64,000 bases of DNA from Sodalis glossinidius str. 'morsitans'. GTDB taxonomy: Bacteria; Pseudomonadota; Gammaproteobacteria; Enterobacterales; Enterobacteriaceae. This document shows positions 43,649 to 53,364 of the stretch, in pieces; positions within the stretch are counted from its first letter, which is position 1; each line of letters begins with the position of its first letter. The DNA lies in NCBI RefSeq assembly GCF_000010085.1, contig NC_007712.1, forward strand, positions 3,472,001 through 3,536,000. The letters run 5' to 3'. A program made the translations under genes and the position numbers. The notes under the pieces were generated by a model. It was not told the origin of the DNA. It made no database searches and worked only from the letters and a program-made list of their open reading frames with translations.

Positions 43649-44640
43649 GTGGAACAACAATCGCTCGCCAATACCATACGCTTTCTGAGTATCGATGCCG
43701 TGCAAAAGGCCAACTCCGGCCATTCCGGCGCCCCGCTGGGCATGGAGGATATAGCGACGGTACTCTGGCGGGATTTCTTGCAGCACAATCCGGCGGATCC
43801 TCTTTAGATCAATCGCGACCGCTTCGTGTTGTCTAATGGTCACAGCTCGATGCTGCTTTACGCCTTGTTACATTTGACCGGCTACGACCTCAGCATCGAG
43901 GACCTCCAAAACTTCCGCCAGCTGCACTCGAAAACGCCGGGCCATCCTGGATATGGCTATACGCCAGGGGTGGAAACCACCTCCGGCCCGCTGGGATAGG
44001 GTATCGCCAATGCGGTGGGCATGGCCACGCTAATGAAGATCCGCACGATCTTTGTTTACACACATGATTCCATTGGCCTGTGGGAGGATGGCCCGACCCA
44101 TCAACCGGTTGAGCAGCTTGCCGCCTTACGCCTGACGCCAAATATGGAAACCTGGAGCGGCTGCGAACGAGCGGATGGCCCCAGCGCATTGATTTTTACG
44201 CGTCAACGGCTGCCGCAGCAGCCCCGCAGCGCACAGCAATTGGAAAGTATCGCCAGAGGCGGCTATATATTGCGTGACTGTGACGTGGTACCCGAACTCA
44301 TCATTATTTCGAGCGGCTCGGAAATGGAGCTGGCCGTGTACGCCGCCGTACAGCTAGGTGAGGAAGGCAAACGCGTGCGCGTGGTTTCGATGCCTTGCAC
44401 CGAACGCTTTGAAAAGCAGGATGCCCCTGGCGCGAAAGCGTCCTGCCGACCGCCGTGCGCAAACGGCTGGTGATCGAAGCCAGCGTCGAAGGCTTCTGGC
44501 GTGGGTATACGGGTCTGGACGGAAAAGTTTTGGGGATGAACAGCTTTGGCGAGTCCGCGCTGGCGGCGGTTTTATTCGAGCATTTCGGCTTCACGCAGGA
44601 AAATGCCCTGTCGACCACCCGCGCTCTATTGAAAAATTAA
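43649..44640 (+). pseudogene. Transketolase, internally deleted
   Basis: Transketolase moves two-carbon ketol units in the pentose phosphate pathway with thiamine diphosphate. From a GTG at 43649 the N-terminus gives [19 protein letters not shown], then two in-frame TAG codons (43805, 43997) within [20 protein letters not shown] and [15 protein letters not shown]. After GIANAVGMA about 300 residues are missing. The sequence jumps to [20 protein letters not shown] of the C-terminal half, followed by a frameshift near 44445. The end reads GFWRGYTGLDGKVLGMNSF. Other bacteria pair ula-like PTS genes with transketolase. Dead. Confidence 0.85.
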
Positions 44641-44721
44641 TCGGCGCACGGATGCGTCAGACCGATGCCGCGCGAGAGCACCCTTGGCGGCATCCAACAT
44701 CAATCACTAAAGGGGTGAAAT

Positions 44722-45168
44722 ATGTCAGCGTTATCAACATGGTTAAATGAAAGTCATATTCAATATGTCAACGCCGTCGACGACTGGCAGGCGGCGCTGG
44801 TCGCCCGTCCGTTATTGAACGATGGCACCATCACGGCTGATTACGTGGCTAACATTATCAAACAACGGCAGGCCGTCTGCCCCTATTTCGTCATCGCGCC
44901 GCGGATCGCCATGCCCCATGCACGACCCGAAGAAGGCGCCAACAAATTGGGACTATCATTATTGAAACTGCGCGACAGCGTCTCATTCGGTTCGCAGGAA
45001 AACGATCCTGTCGATGTGATTGTGATGTTTGCCGCGCCGGATAAAAATAGCCATGTGGAGCTGATTTCTACACTGGCAGAATTTCTGTCGGATGACAACG
45101 TCATGGACAAGGTATTCAAGGCGCAGAGTCAACCGGAATTAAGCAAAATCGTGAATGATTTTAACTAA
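44722..45168 (+). CDS. PTS EIIA component (fructose/mannitol-type, UlaC-like)
   Basis: This is a PTS EIIA domain of the fructose/mannitol superfamily, the phosphocarrier between HPr and EIIB. The protein is 148 residues. The phosphorylated histidine is His66 in APRIAMPHARPEEG. The start is preceded by a good AAAGGGGTG ribosome-binding site. It lies 42 bases upstream of EIIB and, with EIIB and EIIC, forms a UlaABC/SgaTBA-like (ascorbate-type) set. The frame is intact, though the permease of the set is broken. The substrate cannot be read from sequence. Confidence 0.85.
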   Translation: MSALSTWLNESHIQYVNAVDDWQAALVARPLLNDGTITADYVANIIKQRQAVCPYFVIAPRIAMPHARPEEGANKLGLSLLKLRDSVSFGSQENDPVDVIVMFAAPDKNSHVELISTLAEFLSDDNVMDKVFKAQSQPELSKIVNDFN

Positions 45169-45210
45169 GTATCGACGATTGTTTTTTTACTACGACCAAT
45201 GAGGTGAATC

Positions 45211-45483
45211 ATGAAAATTATGGCGGTTTGCGGCGCCGGTTTAGGCAGCAGCTTTATGATGGAAATGAATATTAAGAAAGTCCTGAAAAATCTTAACATT
45301 TCTGCGAATGTTGAACATTCTGATCTCGGCTCGGTCACGCCAGACGCAGCTGATGTTTTCGTCATGGGCAGGGATATTGCCTATAGCACCAACCTACCTG
45401 AAAGCAAGCTTATCGTGGTCAATAGCATCATCGATATCAAAGAGCTTGAAGCGAAAATTAGCGACTACTTTCAGAAAAAATAA
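45211..45483 (+). CDS. PTS EIIB component (ascorbate/galactitol-type)
   Basis: The 90-residue protein is a small PTS EIIB of the UlaB/lactose-like fold. The phosphocysteine is Cys7 in MKIMAVCGAGLGSSFMMEMN. A GAGGTG ribosome-binding site is positioned before the ATG. It passes phosphate from EIIA to the incoming sugar on EIIC. The next gene starts 24 bases later. Intact, but functional only if another EIIC accepts it. Confidence 0.87.
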   Translation: MKIMAVCGAGLGSSFMMEMNIKKVLKNLNISANVEHSDLGSVTPDAADVFVMGRDIAYSTNLPESKLIVVNSIIDIKELEAKISDYFQKK

Positions 45484-45506
45484 AAAATCTTACCGCTGAG
45501 GTTATC

Positions 45507-46851
45507 ATGTTTATACAAAACCTTTTATTGGTAGTTGTCGATATACTGAAAGTGCCCTCAATATTAGTCGGGCTGGTGGCGTTATTCGGTCTGGTCGCCC
45601 AAAAAAGCCCTTTCCAGATGTGATAAAAGGGACGGTCAAAACCATCCTCGGATTCCTAGTGCTGGGCGGCGGTGCTGGTGGGCTCTTTGACGCCACTCGG
45701 CGATATTTTCAAACATGCCTTCAATGTCCAGGGGATTATCCCCAACAATGAGGCCATGGTGTCTATTGCTCTGGCGAAATACGACGCCCCCACTACGCTT
45801 ATCATGTCGTTCGGCATGGTCGCCAATATCATCGTGGCGCGCTTTACCTGGCTTAAATTCATTTATCTGTCAGGGCATGTCACCTTCTATATGGCCTGTA
45901 TGGTGGCGATTATCCTGTCGGTGGCTGGATTCGAGGGCATCCAGCTTATTTATACCGGTTGCGTTAGGCCTGCTGATGGCGTTTTTCCCGGCCATTGCCC
46001 AGCCCTATATGCGTAAAATCATCGGTAACGATCAGGTGGCATTAGCCCATACCGGTACGGTAGGGTATGTTCTGTCAGGCTGGATAGGATCGTTGGTAGG
46101 CAAAGGATCCAAATCTTCCGAAGAGATGAACATGCCAAAAAACCTGAGTTTTTTGCGCGATAGCACCATCTCTATTTCCCTGACTATGATGATCATCTAT
46201 TTTATTCTGTCACTCTCGGCGGGAAAAGAGTATGTCGAAAGTCAGTTTAGCCAGGGACAAAATTATCTGGTGTATTCTTTTGTCCAAGCCATCACCTTTG
46301 CCGCCGGCGTGTTTATTATCTTACAGGGCGTGCGACTAATTCTGGCGGAAATCGTACCTGCTTTTACCGGATTTTCGGAAAAGCTGGTTCCCGACGCACG
46401 CCCGGCGCTAGACTGCCCGATAGTTTATCCTTATGCCCCGAACGCCGTATTGCTGGGCTTTATCTTCAGTTTTATCGGCGGGCTGGTCGGACTGTTTGTC
46501 CTCGGGCAGCTCAATTGGGTTTTGATTCTGCCGGGCGTCGTGCCCCACTTCTTCTGCGGCGCCACCGCCGGCGTCTTCGGCAATGCGACCGGCGGCAGAC
46601 GCGGCGCCATGATCGGGGCATTTGCCCATGGCGTTCTCATTACCTTCCTGCCCGTGCTCGGCGCGATGGGGCTGACCAATACCACTTTCTCCGATACCGA
46701 TTTCGGCGTGGTGGGCATCTTGTTGGGTAATATGGCGGGTTTCCTGAATAAAGAGACTATCACTATGGTTATCACCGGCATCTTCGTATTGCTAGTGATC
46801 TATAACGTTTTCGCCAAGAAAAAAACCGCGCCGGAAGAAAGCGAGGTGTAA
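45507..46851 (+). pseudogene. PTS EIIC component (UlaA/SgaT-like), frameshifted
   Basis: UlaA-type EIIC is a 10-12 helix inner-membrane sugar permease. The start MFIQNLLLVVVDILKVPSIL is at 45507. Frameshifts occur near 45600 (after GLVAQK), near 45665 (in GGGAG) and near 45955 (after GIQLIYTG). Each piece is hydrophobic and matches the family: NEAMVSIALAKYDAPTTLIM, GTVGYVLSGWIGSLVGKGSK and PHFFCGATAGVFGNATGGRR. The last 270 codons to TAA 46851 are open. The total is near the normal 450-465 residues, so only small indels break it. Confidence 0.85.
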
Positions 46852-47213
46852 TCGCAAGCGTGTCACATCACTGCCGCGGCATGACCGTTAACGTTCCGCA
46901 GCCCTGGTAATAAATCTTCCGTGGCCGCGGGCTTTATGGTTCTTTACCCCAGGCATAATAGTGCCAGCAAACGCCCCTTCAATACTAAAACATTCCCATG
47001 TAATAACTTTAAGGTAAAAAGACAACCCTGTGGTAATTGGGGAGTGTTTCAAATACAATACGTCCTAATTTCGATGCTGATATCGCTATTACCGATACGG
47101 CCGCTTCGGTGTTTCTATGATGTTTCTGCTGATGTAGCATATGTAGATAATAAATTTAAGGATAAATTAATTATAAACTCTATGGATCGTTTGTCGAGTT
47201 AACGGTAACCATC
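46852..47213. other. Intergenic region
   Basis: About 360 bases, AT-rich, between the PTS genes and the VUT-family remnant. No supportable coding sequence; it probably contains the promoter of the next pair. Confidence 0.5.
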
Positions 47214-47856
47214 ATGATAACCTGTGACACGTTAGTTTATAAAACGCTGTATATTTATGGTCTAAAAATAATGACAAGCGGTATCATTTTTTCTCTATGA
47301 TTTCTGTTTTCCACCATCTTGACAGAGGTCTATGGCCATAAACTTGGGGTTAGGGCCGTATGGATAATGGTCTTCTGTCAAACGGTATATGTAGTGCTGC
47401 TAAACGTAGCTGCCGTCATTCAAACAGATAACAGCGATATATCGAGAAACTATTATTCATTATATCACGAATTTTGGTGGGTTATGGTCGGCACATGGAT
47501 ATCAGTACCGGTATCTTATTTCCTGAATGGATTCCTGATATCGAAAATGAAAATTCACTTTATGGGGAAACTGTTTTTTGTCAGATATGTCACGGCATCC
47601 ATGACGACACAGGCTGCATTATTACTAACGGCATACCCAATAAGCCTGTCCAGTAAATATACCGTCAAGCGAACTTGTGAATATTATCGCAACCACATGG
47701 AGCTATAAAGTTATCATTTCGTTTTTTTTACCCTTAGATATGTATCTTTCTGGAAAAATAAAGAAAATTGAGAGGACAGACCATTATGACTGGAGGACGT
47801 CATACAATCCCCTCTCGGTATTTTCAGACGAAAAATTAGGGAGAAAAGAGAAATGA
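47214..47856 (+). pseudogene. VUT-family (YhhQ-like) transporter remnant
   Basis: VUT/YhhQ proteins are six-helix membrane proteins; E. coli YhhQ imports queuosine precursors. From ATG 47214 the frame runs LYIYGLKIMTSGIIFSL, then a TGA near 47298, then the family signature FLFSTILTEVYGHKLGVRA. The next part (about 47319-47660) is open and strongly hydrophobic. A frameshift near 47660 leads to the last helix, SELVNIIATTWSYKVIISFF, and the frame ends KLGRKEK at TGA 47854-47856. The stop overlaps the start of the next gene as ATGA. Broken by one nonsense codon and one indel. Confidence 0.7.
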
Positions 47857-48585
47857 GAGTACTACAAATCTCAGATATTTACTTATTGCAAGATAAAGAC
47901 TATCTTCTTCTGTCCGTTCCCGTATACCAACGGTATATTAATATACTCTGGAGTTTGTTCTAGAAAACAAGCAACATTTGCGTATCGATAACGTCATTGT
48001 TACGGGGGACATTTCTCATGATGGCAATGAAGCTTTTTATGCTCTCTTCCTTGAGGGCATGGCGCGACTAAAATTGCCTTTCTCACTTCTTAAGGGTAAC
48101 CATGATCATCCGAAAGAACTTGAAAAGTGCGCAGCAGGAAGGGAGTATTTGCGCCACTTTTCTGAATTGGGAGGCGATGGCTGGTGCTTTTTAACTCTAG
48201 ATAGCGTGGTCAATGGTGAGGATTATGGTGTCCTCGATGATAATGCGCTCGTAACATTTGAGAGCCGTTTGAAAGCAGAAGAAAAATAGCCGTGTTTCTT
48301 CATCATCACATACTGCCGGTTGGCACGCTGCTAGTTGACATTTGTAACTTGAGAAATGCCGATAGATTTCTGGCCTTATGCAAAGATTATGGTGTTAAAT
48401 TCATTAGTTCAGGACATGCACATACGCCATTCCAGACCAAATGGGACGATATTCTAATTTCCGTCTCGCCAGCGATCTGCTATCAATGGCGAAATGGAAC
48501 GGAAAATATTAGCACCTTTAACTGCAGCGGGTTCAACGTCATATGCCTTGCTGAGCCTACTCACATAGAAACCTATTTCATTTGA
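47853..48585 (+). pseudogene. Calcineurin-like metallophosphoesterase remnant
   Basis: Family members (for example CpdA) use two metals to cleave phosphodiesters. The frame starts MRVLQISDIYLLQDKDY: the D-x-H metal motif reads DIY, so one ligand histidine is lost. After frameshifts near 47910-47950 it continues with NVIVTGDISHDGNEAF, LLKGNHDHPKEL and DDNALVTFESRLKAEEK. One missing base at an A-run near 48288 leads into VFLHHHILPVG and the final SSGHAHTPF (GHxH motif). The end IETYFI is at TGA 48585. It is coupled to the VUT transporter, suggesting joint function. Confidence 0.75.
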
Positions 48586-49063
48586 TAATCTTGAAGCTCT
48601 TATCGGTTTTTTTCTTCAGGGGTGTTTTTTGACTTAGCATCTCTGATATTTTTCTGCCGGCATGCACACCGGTTAAGTATGCTATCTTTGCAACATCGTT
48701 ATTATCAATTTTGTCAATGAGCTCTCTGTTTTTAATAACCTCTTTGCCAGAGAGCAATAACGTGTCAGTGGCGTTAGATAATTTATACACCCCCTTTCTT
48801 CTTTCCTCATGGATAAAATAAACATCATCAAACATAGCCTTTTTCTCCTCTAGCTTGCTGATATAGAGTATATCCTTTGGGTTTATCAGATAGATAAAAT
48901 TGGTTTCAAGAATTTGGCGATAGCTTTTTTTTACATATGAATGTGTTCCATATTCTTTGAAAGTATAAATTTCCGTATCATTATCTATAGCATTATAATC
49001 TAATGTATAGATATGCTTAGGATTGAATATCTGTTTGACCGCATCCAGAAAACGCATAGGCAC
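48578..49063 (-). CDS. Hypothetical protein in a repressor operon
   Basis: The frame codes for 161 residues that I do not recognise. The first half is rich in Tyr, Asp and Ile (DYNAIDNDTEIYTFKEYGTH) and the C-terminus is basic (KTPLKKKTDKSFKIIK). No signal peptide or membrane segment is apparent. It starts eight bases after the stop of the upstream repressor gene, so the two form an operon. The low GC content and codon use differ from the core genes, which suggests horizontal origin. The frame is intact in a region otherwise full of pseudogenes. Confidence 0.65.
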   Translation of the reverse strand: MPMRFLDAVKQIFNPKHIYTLDYNAIDNDTEIYTFKEYGTHSYVKKSYRQILETNFIYLINPKDILYISKLEEKKAMFDDVYFIHEERRKGVYKLSNATDTLLLSGKEVIKNRELIDKIDNNDVAKIAYLTGVHAGRKISEMLSQKTPLKKKTDKSFKIIK

Positions 49064-49071
49064 TCCCTATT

Positions 49072-49725
49072 CTATTTCAACTTCCTGATTGTCTTTATCA
49101 ATACGCCTATAATGGTGTAGTTCTTAAACTCAATAGTGTTCCCATCCGATTCTATTGTCGTTTTGGAAAAGTAAAGCGCGTTGTCGCCGACAAAAACACG
49201 CCTGAAACATAGGGGATAGTCTTTTATTTTCACCAAGACCACGTCACCGTCATTGAAGCACTCTTGTTCTGAAACAACACATATCGTACCGCTCTCAAAA
49301 AAAGGGGATAATGCATTATTCGCTATTTCAATCGCTATTAATGAATTATCAGCGTTATCTTCAACTTCCACTGTATAACTTTTTGTAATATCAATTTTAC
49401 TATGATAATAACTACCGAGATCGTTATATTTTATTAGCGGCATCTTTTTAATATTACCGAGAGTGTTTTTGCAGTCTTCCATCACCGTGTCGGTCAAATT
49501 TCCCATCTTGACGCCAAAGAAATCTGATATTGCGGAGAGCGTAGAGATGGTGGGATTGCCAACACCTCTTCTAAGATTGTTGATAGTGGCGATCCCAATA
49601 CCGGTTAGTGTGCTTAAGTGTTGCGCATCAATCTCCTGTTTCTTCATAAGGTAAACTAAATTCTTGCCGATTTTCTTCAACGGAACAGAAACCTTCTCTG
49701 AGGGCGAGTGATTATTGTGTTGCAT
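49072..49725 (-). CDS. XRE-family regulator with S24/LexA-like domain lacking catalytic serine
   Basis: The protein is 217 residues. The N-terminal half (about 12-75) is an XRE-type helix-turn-helix (LSTLTGIGIATINNLRRGVG, then NPTISTLSAISDFFGVKMG). The C-terminal half (about 110-215) resembles the S24/LexA fold. Where S24 peptidases have G-D-S-M-x-P with the nucleophile serine, this reads ANNALSPFFESG. The general-base lysine position reads CFRRV. Self-cleavage is therefore unlikely, and it may respond to another signal. It heads an operon with the 161-residue hypothetical gene. Intact. Confidence 0.8.
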   Translation of the reverse strand: MQHNNHSPSEKVSVPLKKIGKNLVYLMKKQEIDAQHLSTLTGIGIATINNLRRGVGNPTISTLSAISDFFGVKMGNLTDTVMEDCKNTLGNIKKMPLIKYNDLGSYYHSKIDITKSYTVEVEDNADNSLIAIEIANNALSPFFESGTICVVSEQECFNDGDVVLVKIKDYPLCFRRVFVGDNALYFSKTTIESDGNTIEFKNYTIIGVLIKTIRKLK

Positions 49726-50203
49726 TAAAATATCTACCTTTATAATATAATATAAATGACGGATTGAAGATCATTAATCTCTATCATAAGATGATATAGT
49801 TATCCAGGTTATGAAATGCCTACTTATAGAATACCTGCAATAGATTGTGACCCGCCGGGCAATTGTCTCTGCGCTGGAGGTTAGTTCGAGAGGCATGCAT
49901 TTGTTACTCTATTATATGGTAAGACGGCATCTCATCGATACAGGACTTCACCTTCATTACAACCCCGGTTACCCCTATTGCGGCTTATGTTTACAGCTGC
50001 CATTGAATACCCATATGCAAAATATGGCGGACATCCCGGCAACGACAGGACGAAGATCAGCATGAAAAACAGCAAAAGACCCGCACCGATATTTGTTTGT
50101 TTAGACGACATTCAGCAGCCGGTTCTTGAAAAGAAAAGGGTCAATGACATTACTGACCCTAATATTGGACGAATTATGTTGCAATTCAGCATACTCTCCC
50201 GTC
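49726..50203. other. Intergenic region
   Basis: About 480 bases, AT-rich near the repressor gene where its promoter and operators should lie. A plus-strand frame of 72 codons at 49847 shows no family resemblance. Nothing else is supportable. Confidence 0.45.
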
Positions 50204-50908
50204 TTAAGCCAGTAGTTGAACCCCCTTGCGAATAAAATTAGAAGGAATGTAACTATCCAGACCAGCGGCATAGCAATAGTCAATAAGCTCGCTTAAGCTA
50301 TGTACGCCGATTTTTTGGTAAATGGTTCTCAGACGATTTTTAATTGTTCTATAGGAAATATTTAACCGCCTGGCAATGTCTTTCGCCGCAAGTTTTTGCC
50401 TTGCCCAGAAGATAATTTCCATTTCCTTTTAAGTAAATATTTCACTCGGCGCATCGAACTGCGCCGTGGTACGGTTAAATTTATTCATATAATAAAGCAG
50501 CGCCGGAGAGTCAATAGGAACACCGTAGCAGACGATGCCCAGGCAGTTGTTTTCGCCGTCGTACAGTGGCGTTCTCTGACAGAGGTGCGCTACGGGAGTA
50601 TCAATATTATTTTCTCCATAATAATGGACTTCAATATTAGTCACAACCTTCCGGTCCTGAATGGTCTTGCGGTCCAGGGCAACAAAATCTGGCCAGTATT
50701 CCATACTGCTGGGCAGCTTTACTTCACTTTCTAACTTGCCTCTGACATCATATCCCTTAGGACAGCGCATAAATCTCAACGAGAGTTCATTCATAAAAAC
50801 ATAACGTGAGTCCAGATCTTTTATAAACCAGTGATCTCTGCTGGTTTTCATGAACGAAATTAATAGATTATTTGATAAAGTATTAACACCTGATTTATCC
50901 GAATCCAT
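50204..50908 (-). pseudogene. PAS-LuxR family regulator with one nonsense codon
   Basis: The protein would be about 234 residues. An N-terminal PAS-like domain (about 15-120) has DHWFIKDLDSRYVFMNELSL and a C-terminal LuxR/GerE helix-turn-helix (about 165-225) has LAAKDIARRLNISYRTIKNR then IYQKIGVHSLSELIDYC. A single in-frame TAA at 50429-50431 lies in the linker (SEIFT-stop-KEMEI), where relatives have a proline or leucine. The frame is otherwise open on both sides. The ATG just after the stop could in principle start a stand-alone DNA-binding protein, but no ribosome-binding site is evident. Confidence 0.75.
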
Positions 50909-51178
50909 AATAATTCCCCTATAGTGTTTATATTACCGTTAATACCTCCCTACTATAACGAGATGACTATAATCGAACAACGTTTACATAGCCGGTTTTA
51001 TTTAAATTCATCTTGAATCTGAACAGAATAATAATGATCCCAGCCAAGTTTTTGAGTAGCTTACCAGCGAGTATTGATTGCGTGTCTTTAAAGCAAAAAC
51101 TGCACCAGCAGGCCATGCAATTATCGTTCTAACCGGGGGGGAGAGATACTGGTGAGCTAATCCTTTTAAGTTGGTCGA

Positions 51179-51937
51179 ATGAAAGCCACCATGGCCCTAC
51201 CCCGCCAGGAATATAAAGCGCCAGCGCTTAGCCGTGGACTGAGCATTATCGAGCACCTTGCCCAGGACGGTGTGCCGAAAAGTATGGGGCAATTGGTCTC
51301 TGAACTGGGACTGTCGTTCAACCAACTGTATCGTATCGTGCATTGCCTGTTGGCAGAGGGCTATTTATATCAGGATAAGGCGCGTCGTTACTCGCTGACC
51401 GATAAGATAGAGGTTAAACATGCCGTAAGTCCGGTTCAGCGCTTCGCCGTTTCGCCGCCATGTCAGTCCCTGATGCGGGATTTCGTTTGGCAAACCAATC
51501 AATCCTGCCACCTGGCCTCCTTGCAGGCGGAAAATTTTGTCGTACTGGCGCATGCCTATCCTGAGTTTTCACCGGTCATTGGGGCACGCGAGGGCTCCAC
51601 TTTGAATGCGGTCAAATCCAGTTCGGCCCTATTGTTTCTGGCGCTGGCCTCCGATCAGGCCGCACTGCGGTTGATACGCCATTATCCGCTTGGCCCGGAA
51701 CACCGAGCTAACCTGCAGCAACAGTTAACGGCTATCGGCACGCAGGGGTTTTGCGAGGTCAAACATGACCGGATAATCGGCCTGACATCGCTTTCCTTCC
51801 CCGTGACGGGACAGGATGGCCGGGCAGAGGGGGTAATAACCTGTCCTTATTTCGATCATGTGCCCGGCGATTATGATGAACTTAAACGGCGTTTGCGTGC
51901 ATTGGCAGAAGCGCTCAGCCAAACGTATCGCCAATAG
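51179..51937 (+). CDS. IclR-family transcriptional regulator
   Basis: The protein is 252 residues. Residues about 12-70 form the IclR winged helix (ALSRGLSIIEHLAQDGVPKS, LSFNQLYRIVHCLLAEGYLY). The rest (about 85-250) is the GAF-like ligand domain with LNAVKSSSALLFLALASDQA and a late cysteine (VITCPYFDHVPGD). ATG at 51179 is not preceded by a strong ribosome-binding site; ATG at 51191 is another candidate. It stands alone between other regulators and no obvious target operon is adjacent. Frame intact. Confidence 0.85.
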   Translation: MKATMALPRQEYKAPALSRGLSIIEHLAQDGVPKSMGQLVSELGLSFNQLYRIVHCLLAEGYLYQDKARRYSLTDKIEVKHAVSPVQRFAVSPPCQSLMRDFVWQTNQSCHLASLQAENFVVLAHAYPEFSPVIGAREGSTLNAVKSSSALLFLALASDQAALRLIRHYPLGPEHRANLQQQLTAIGTQGFCEVKHDRIIGLTSLSFPVTGQDGRAEGVITCPYFDHVPGDYDELKRRLRALAEALSQTYRQ

Positions 51938-51994
51938 GTGCCGGTCAGGGCAATCTACCCTGATAGCCACCTTAGCTCAGCACGGAGTGAGGGC

Positions 51995-52432
51995 TTAACT
52001 TATACCTTTGACGATATTTGTGCGCAGGGCAATGATCTCTTGATTAAGCCGTTGCAGAGTCGTCAATGCCAGCCCGGAGCTGCAAAGCAGCGTATTAGAC
52101 AGGCACAGCGATTGTGCTTCCAGCGCTTTTCCCTTCTCCAACAGGCTGATGAACACTTTCCTCTCGTCCCCAGGACTCCGTTCGCGCCGGATAAATCCTT
52201 CGCTCTCCAGGCGCTTGAGCAGCGGCGTCAGCGTGCTGATTTCCAAAGACAGCGTGTCGCCGATATGGCCTATCGTCTGTTTGTCCTGTTCCCAAAGGAC
52301 ATTCAGCACCAAATATTGCGGATAGGTAACACCCATTTCATCCAATAAGGGTTTATACAGGCGCTTAATGACAAGCGAAGCGGAATAAATCGAATAACAG
52401 AGCTGCTCGCCAAAGCGTGGACGATCCAGCAT
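51995..52432 (-). CDS. MarR-family regulator, OhrR-like
   Basis: The 145-residue protein is a MarR winged-helix repressor of the OhrR type. It carries the peroxide-sensing cysteine near the N-terminus (FGEQLCYSIYSASLVIKRLY), and the DNA-binding wing appears as LTPLLKRLESEGFIRRERSP then DERKVFISLL. In OhrR, oxidation of the N-terminal cysteine releases DNA. It is divergent from an alpha/beta hydrolase remnant, with about 170 bases between. No ohr gene is seen. Frame intact. Confidence 0.85.
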   Translation of the reverse strand: MLDRPRFGEQLCYSIYSASLVIKRLYKPLLDEMGVTYPQYLVLNVLWEQDKQTIGHIGDTLSLEISTLTPLLKRLESEGFIRRERSPGDERKVFISLLEKGKALEAQSLCLSNTLLCSSGLALTTLQRLNQEIIALRTNIVKGIS

Positions 52433-52605
52433 GAGACTCTCTCCTGTTTCTGTGCTTTTGCACCTAATCGTAGCATAAACGTGGGATAATAGATATCGCG
52501 ATAATAAATCGCTTGAAAAATAAAACTATGGCAATAATACTTTAATATACAACAGTTTGTATATAATTATCACTATTTCATTACATCACTTAAGAGGAAA
52601 TCATC

Positions 52606-53364
52606 ATGTTTAAGAAGACCCTCGTCACCCTCAACACAGGCATCACCTTAGCCTTCGCCGCGCAAAGCAGCGCGATGGCCGATCAGGTTAAAAACATCGT
52701 GTTGGTACACGGCGCCTTTGTCGACGGTTCAGGTTGGGAACCCGTGACCCGAATCCTTGATAAAGCCGGCTATCACGTTGCCATCGTTCAAGAGCCGCAA
52801 ACCTCATTGGCGGATGACGTCGCGGCTACCCGCCGTATCCTCAATCAGCAACAGGGGCGCTCTTTGCTGATAGGCCACAGTTATGGCGGCTTTATCATCA
52901 GCGAAGCAGGTAGGGATCCCTCAGTGGCAGGATTGGTGTATGTTGCTGCGTTCCAGCCGTAAAAAGGCGAATCGCTGATGAGCTTAGCCAGTAAAACCCC
53001 CGCCGCCGGTAAAGGGATAACTGAAACGCCCGATCACTTCCTCTACCTGAAACTCGACGCATTCCATGCTGATTTCGCGGCAGACCTCCCCGTAAAACAG
53101 ACCGATCTGCTGGCGCGATCTCAGGTAATGCCGGCGGCCGCAATCTTTGGTACGGCGGCCGACACGCCTGCCTGGAAAAGCAAACCCAGCTGGGCGATAG
53201 TAGCGACGGAGGATCGCTCGATCAACCCGAATTTGGAACGCTTTATGGCTAAACGCGCCGACAGTCATACCGTCGAGATCAAAGCTAGCCATGCGGTTTA
53301 CACCTCACAGCTGGAAAAAGTCGCGGCGTTTATTGAGCAGGCTGCGAAAAGCTTGTCTAAATAA
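52606..53364 (+). pseudogene. Alpha/beta hydrolase with signal peptide, one nonsense codon
   Basis: The frame reads MFKKTLVTLNTGITLAFAAQ (probable signal peptide), then VHGAFVDGSGWEPVTRI and the nucleophile elbow LLIGHSYGGFIISEAG. A TAA at 52960-52962 follows AAFQP; the same frame continues KGESLMSLASKTP to AAFIEQAAKSLSK and TAA at 53364. A catalytic histidine is plausible in KASHAVYTSQ. Apart from the stop the length (about 252 residues) and frame are normal. An AGAGGAAA ribosome-binding site precedes the start. Its divergent neighbour, an OhrR-like regulator, is probably its regulator. Confidence 0.8.
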
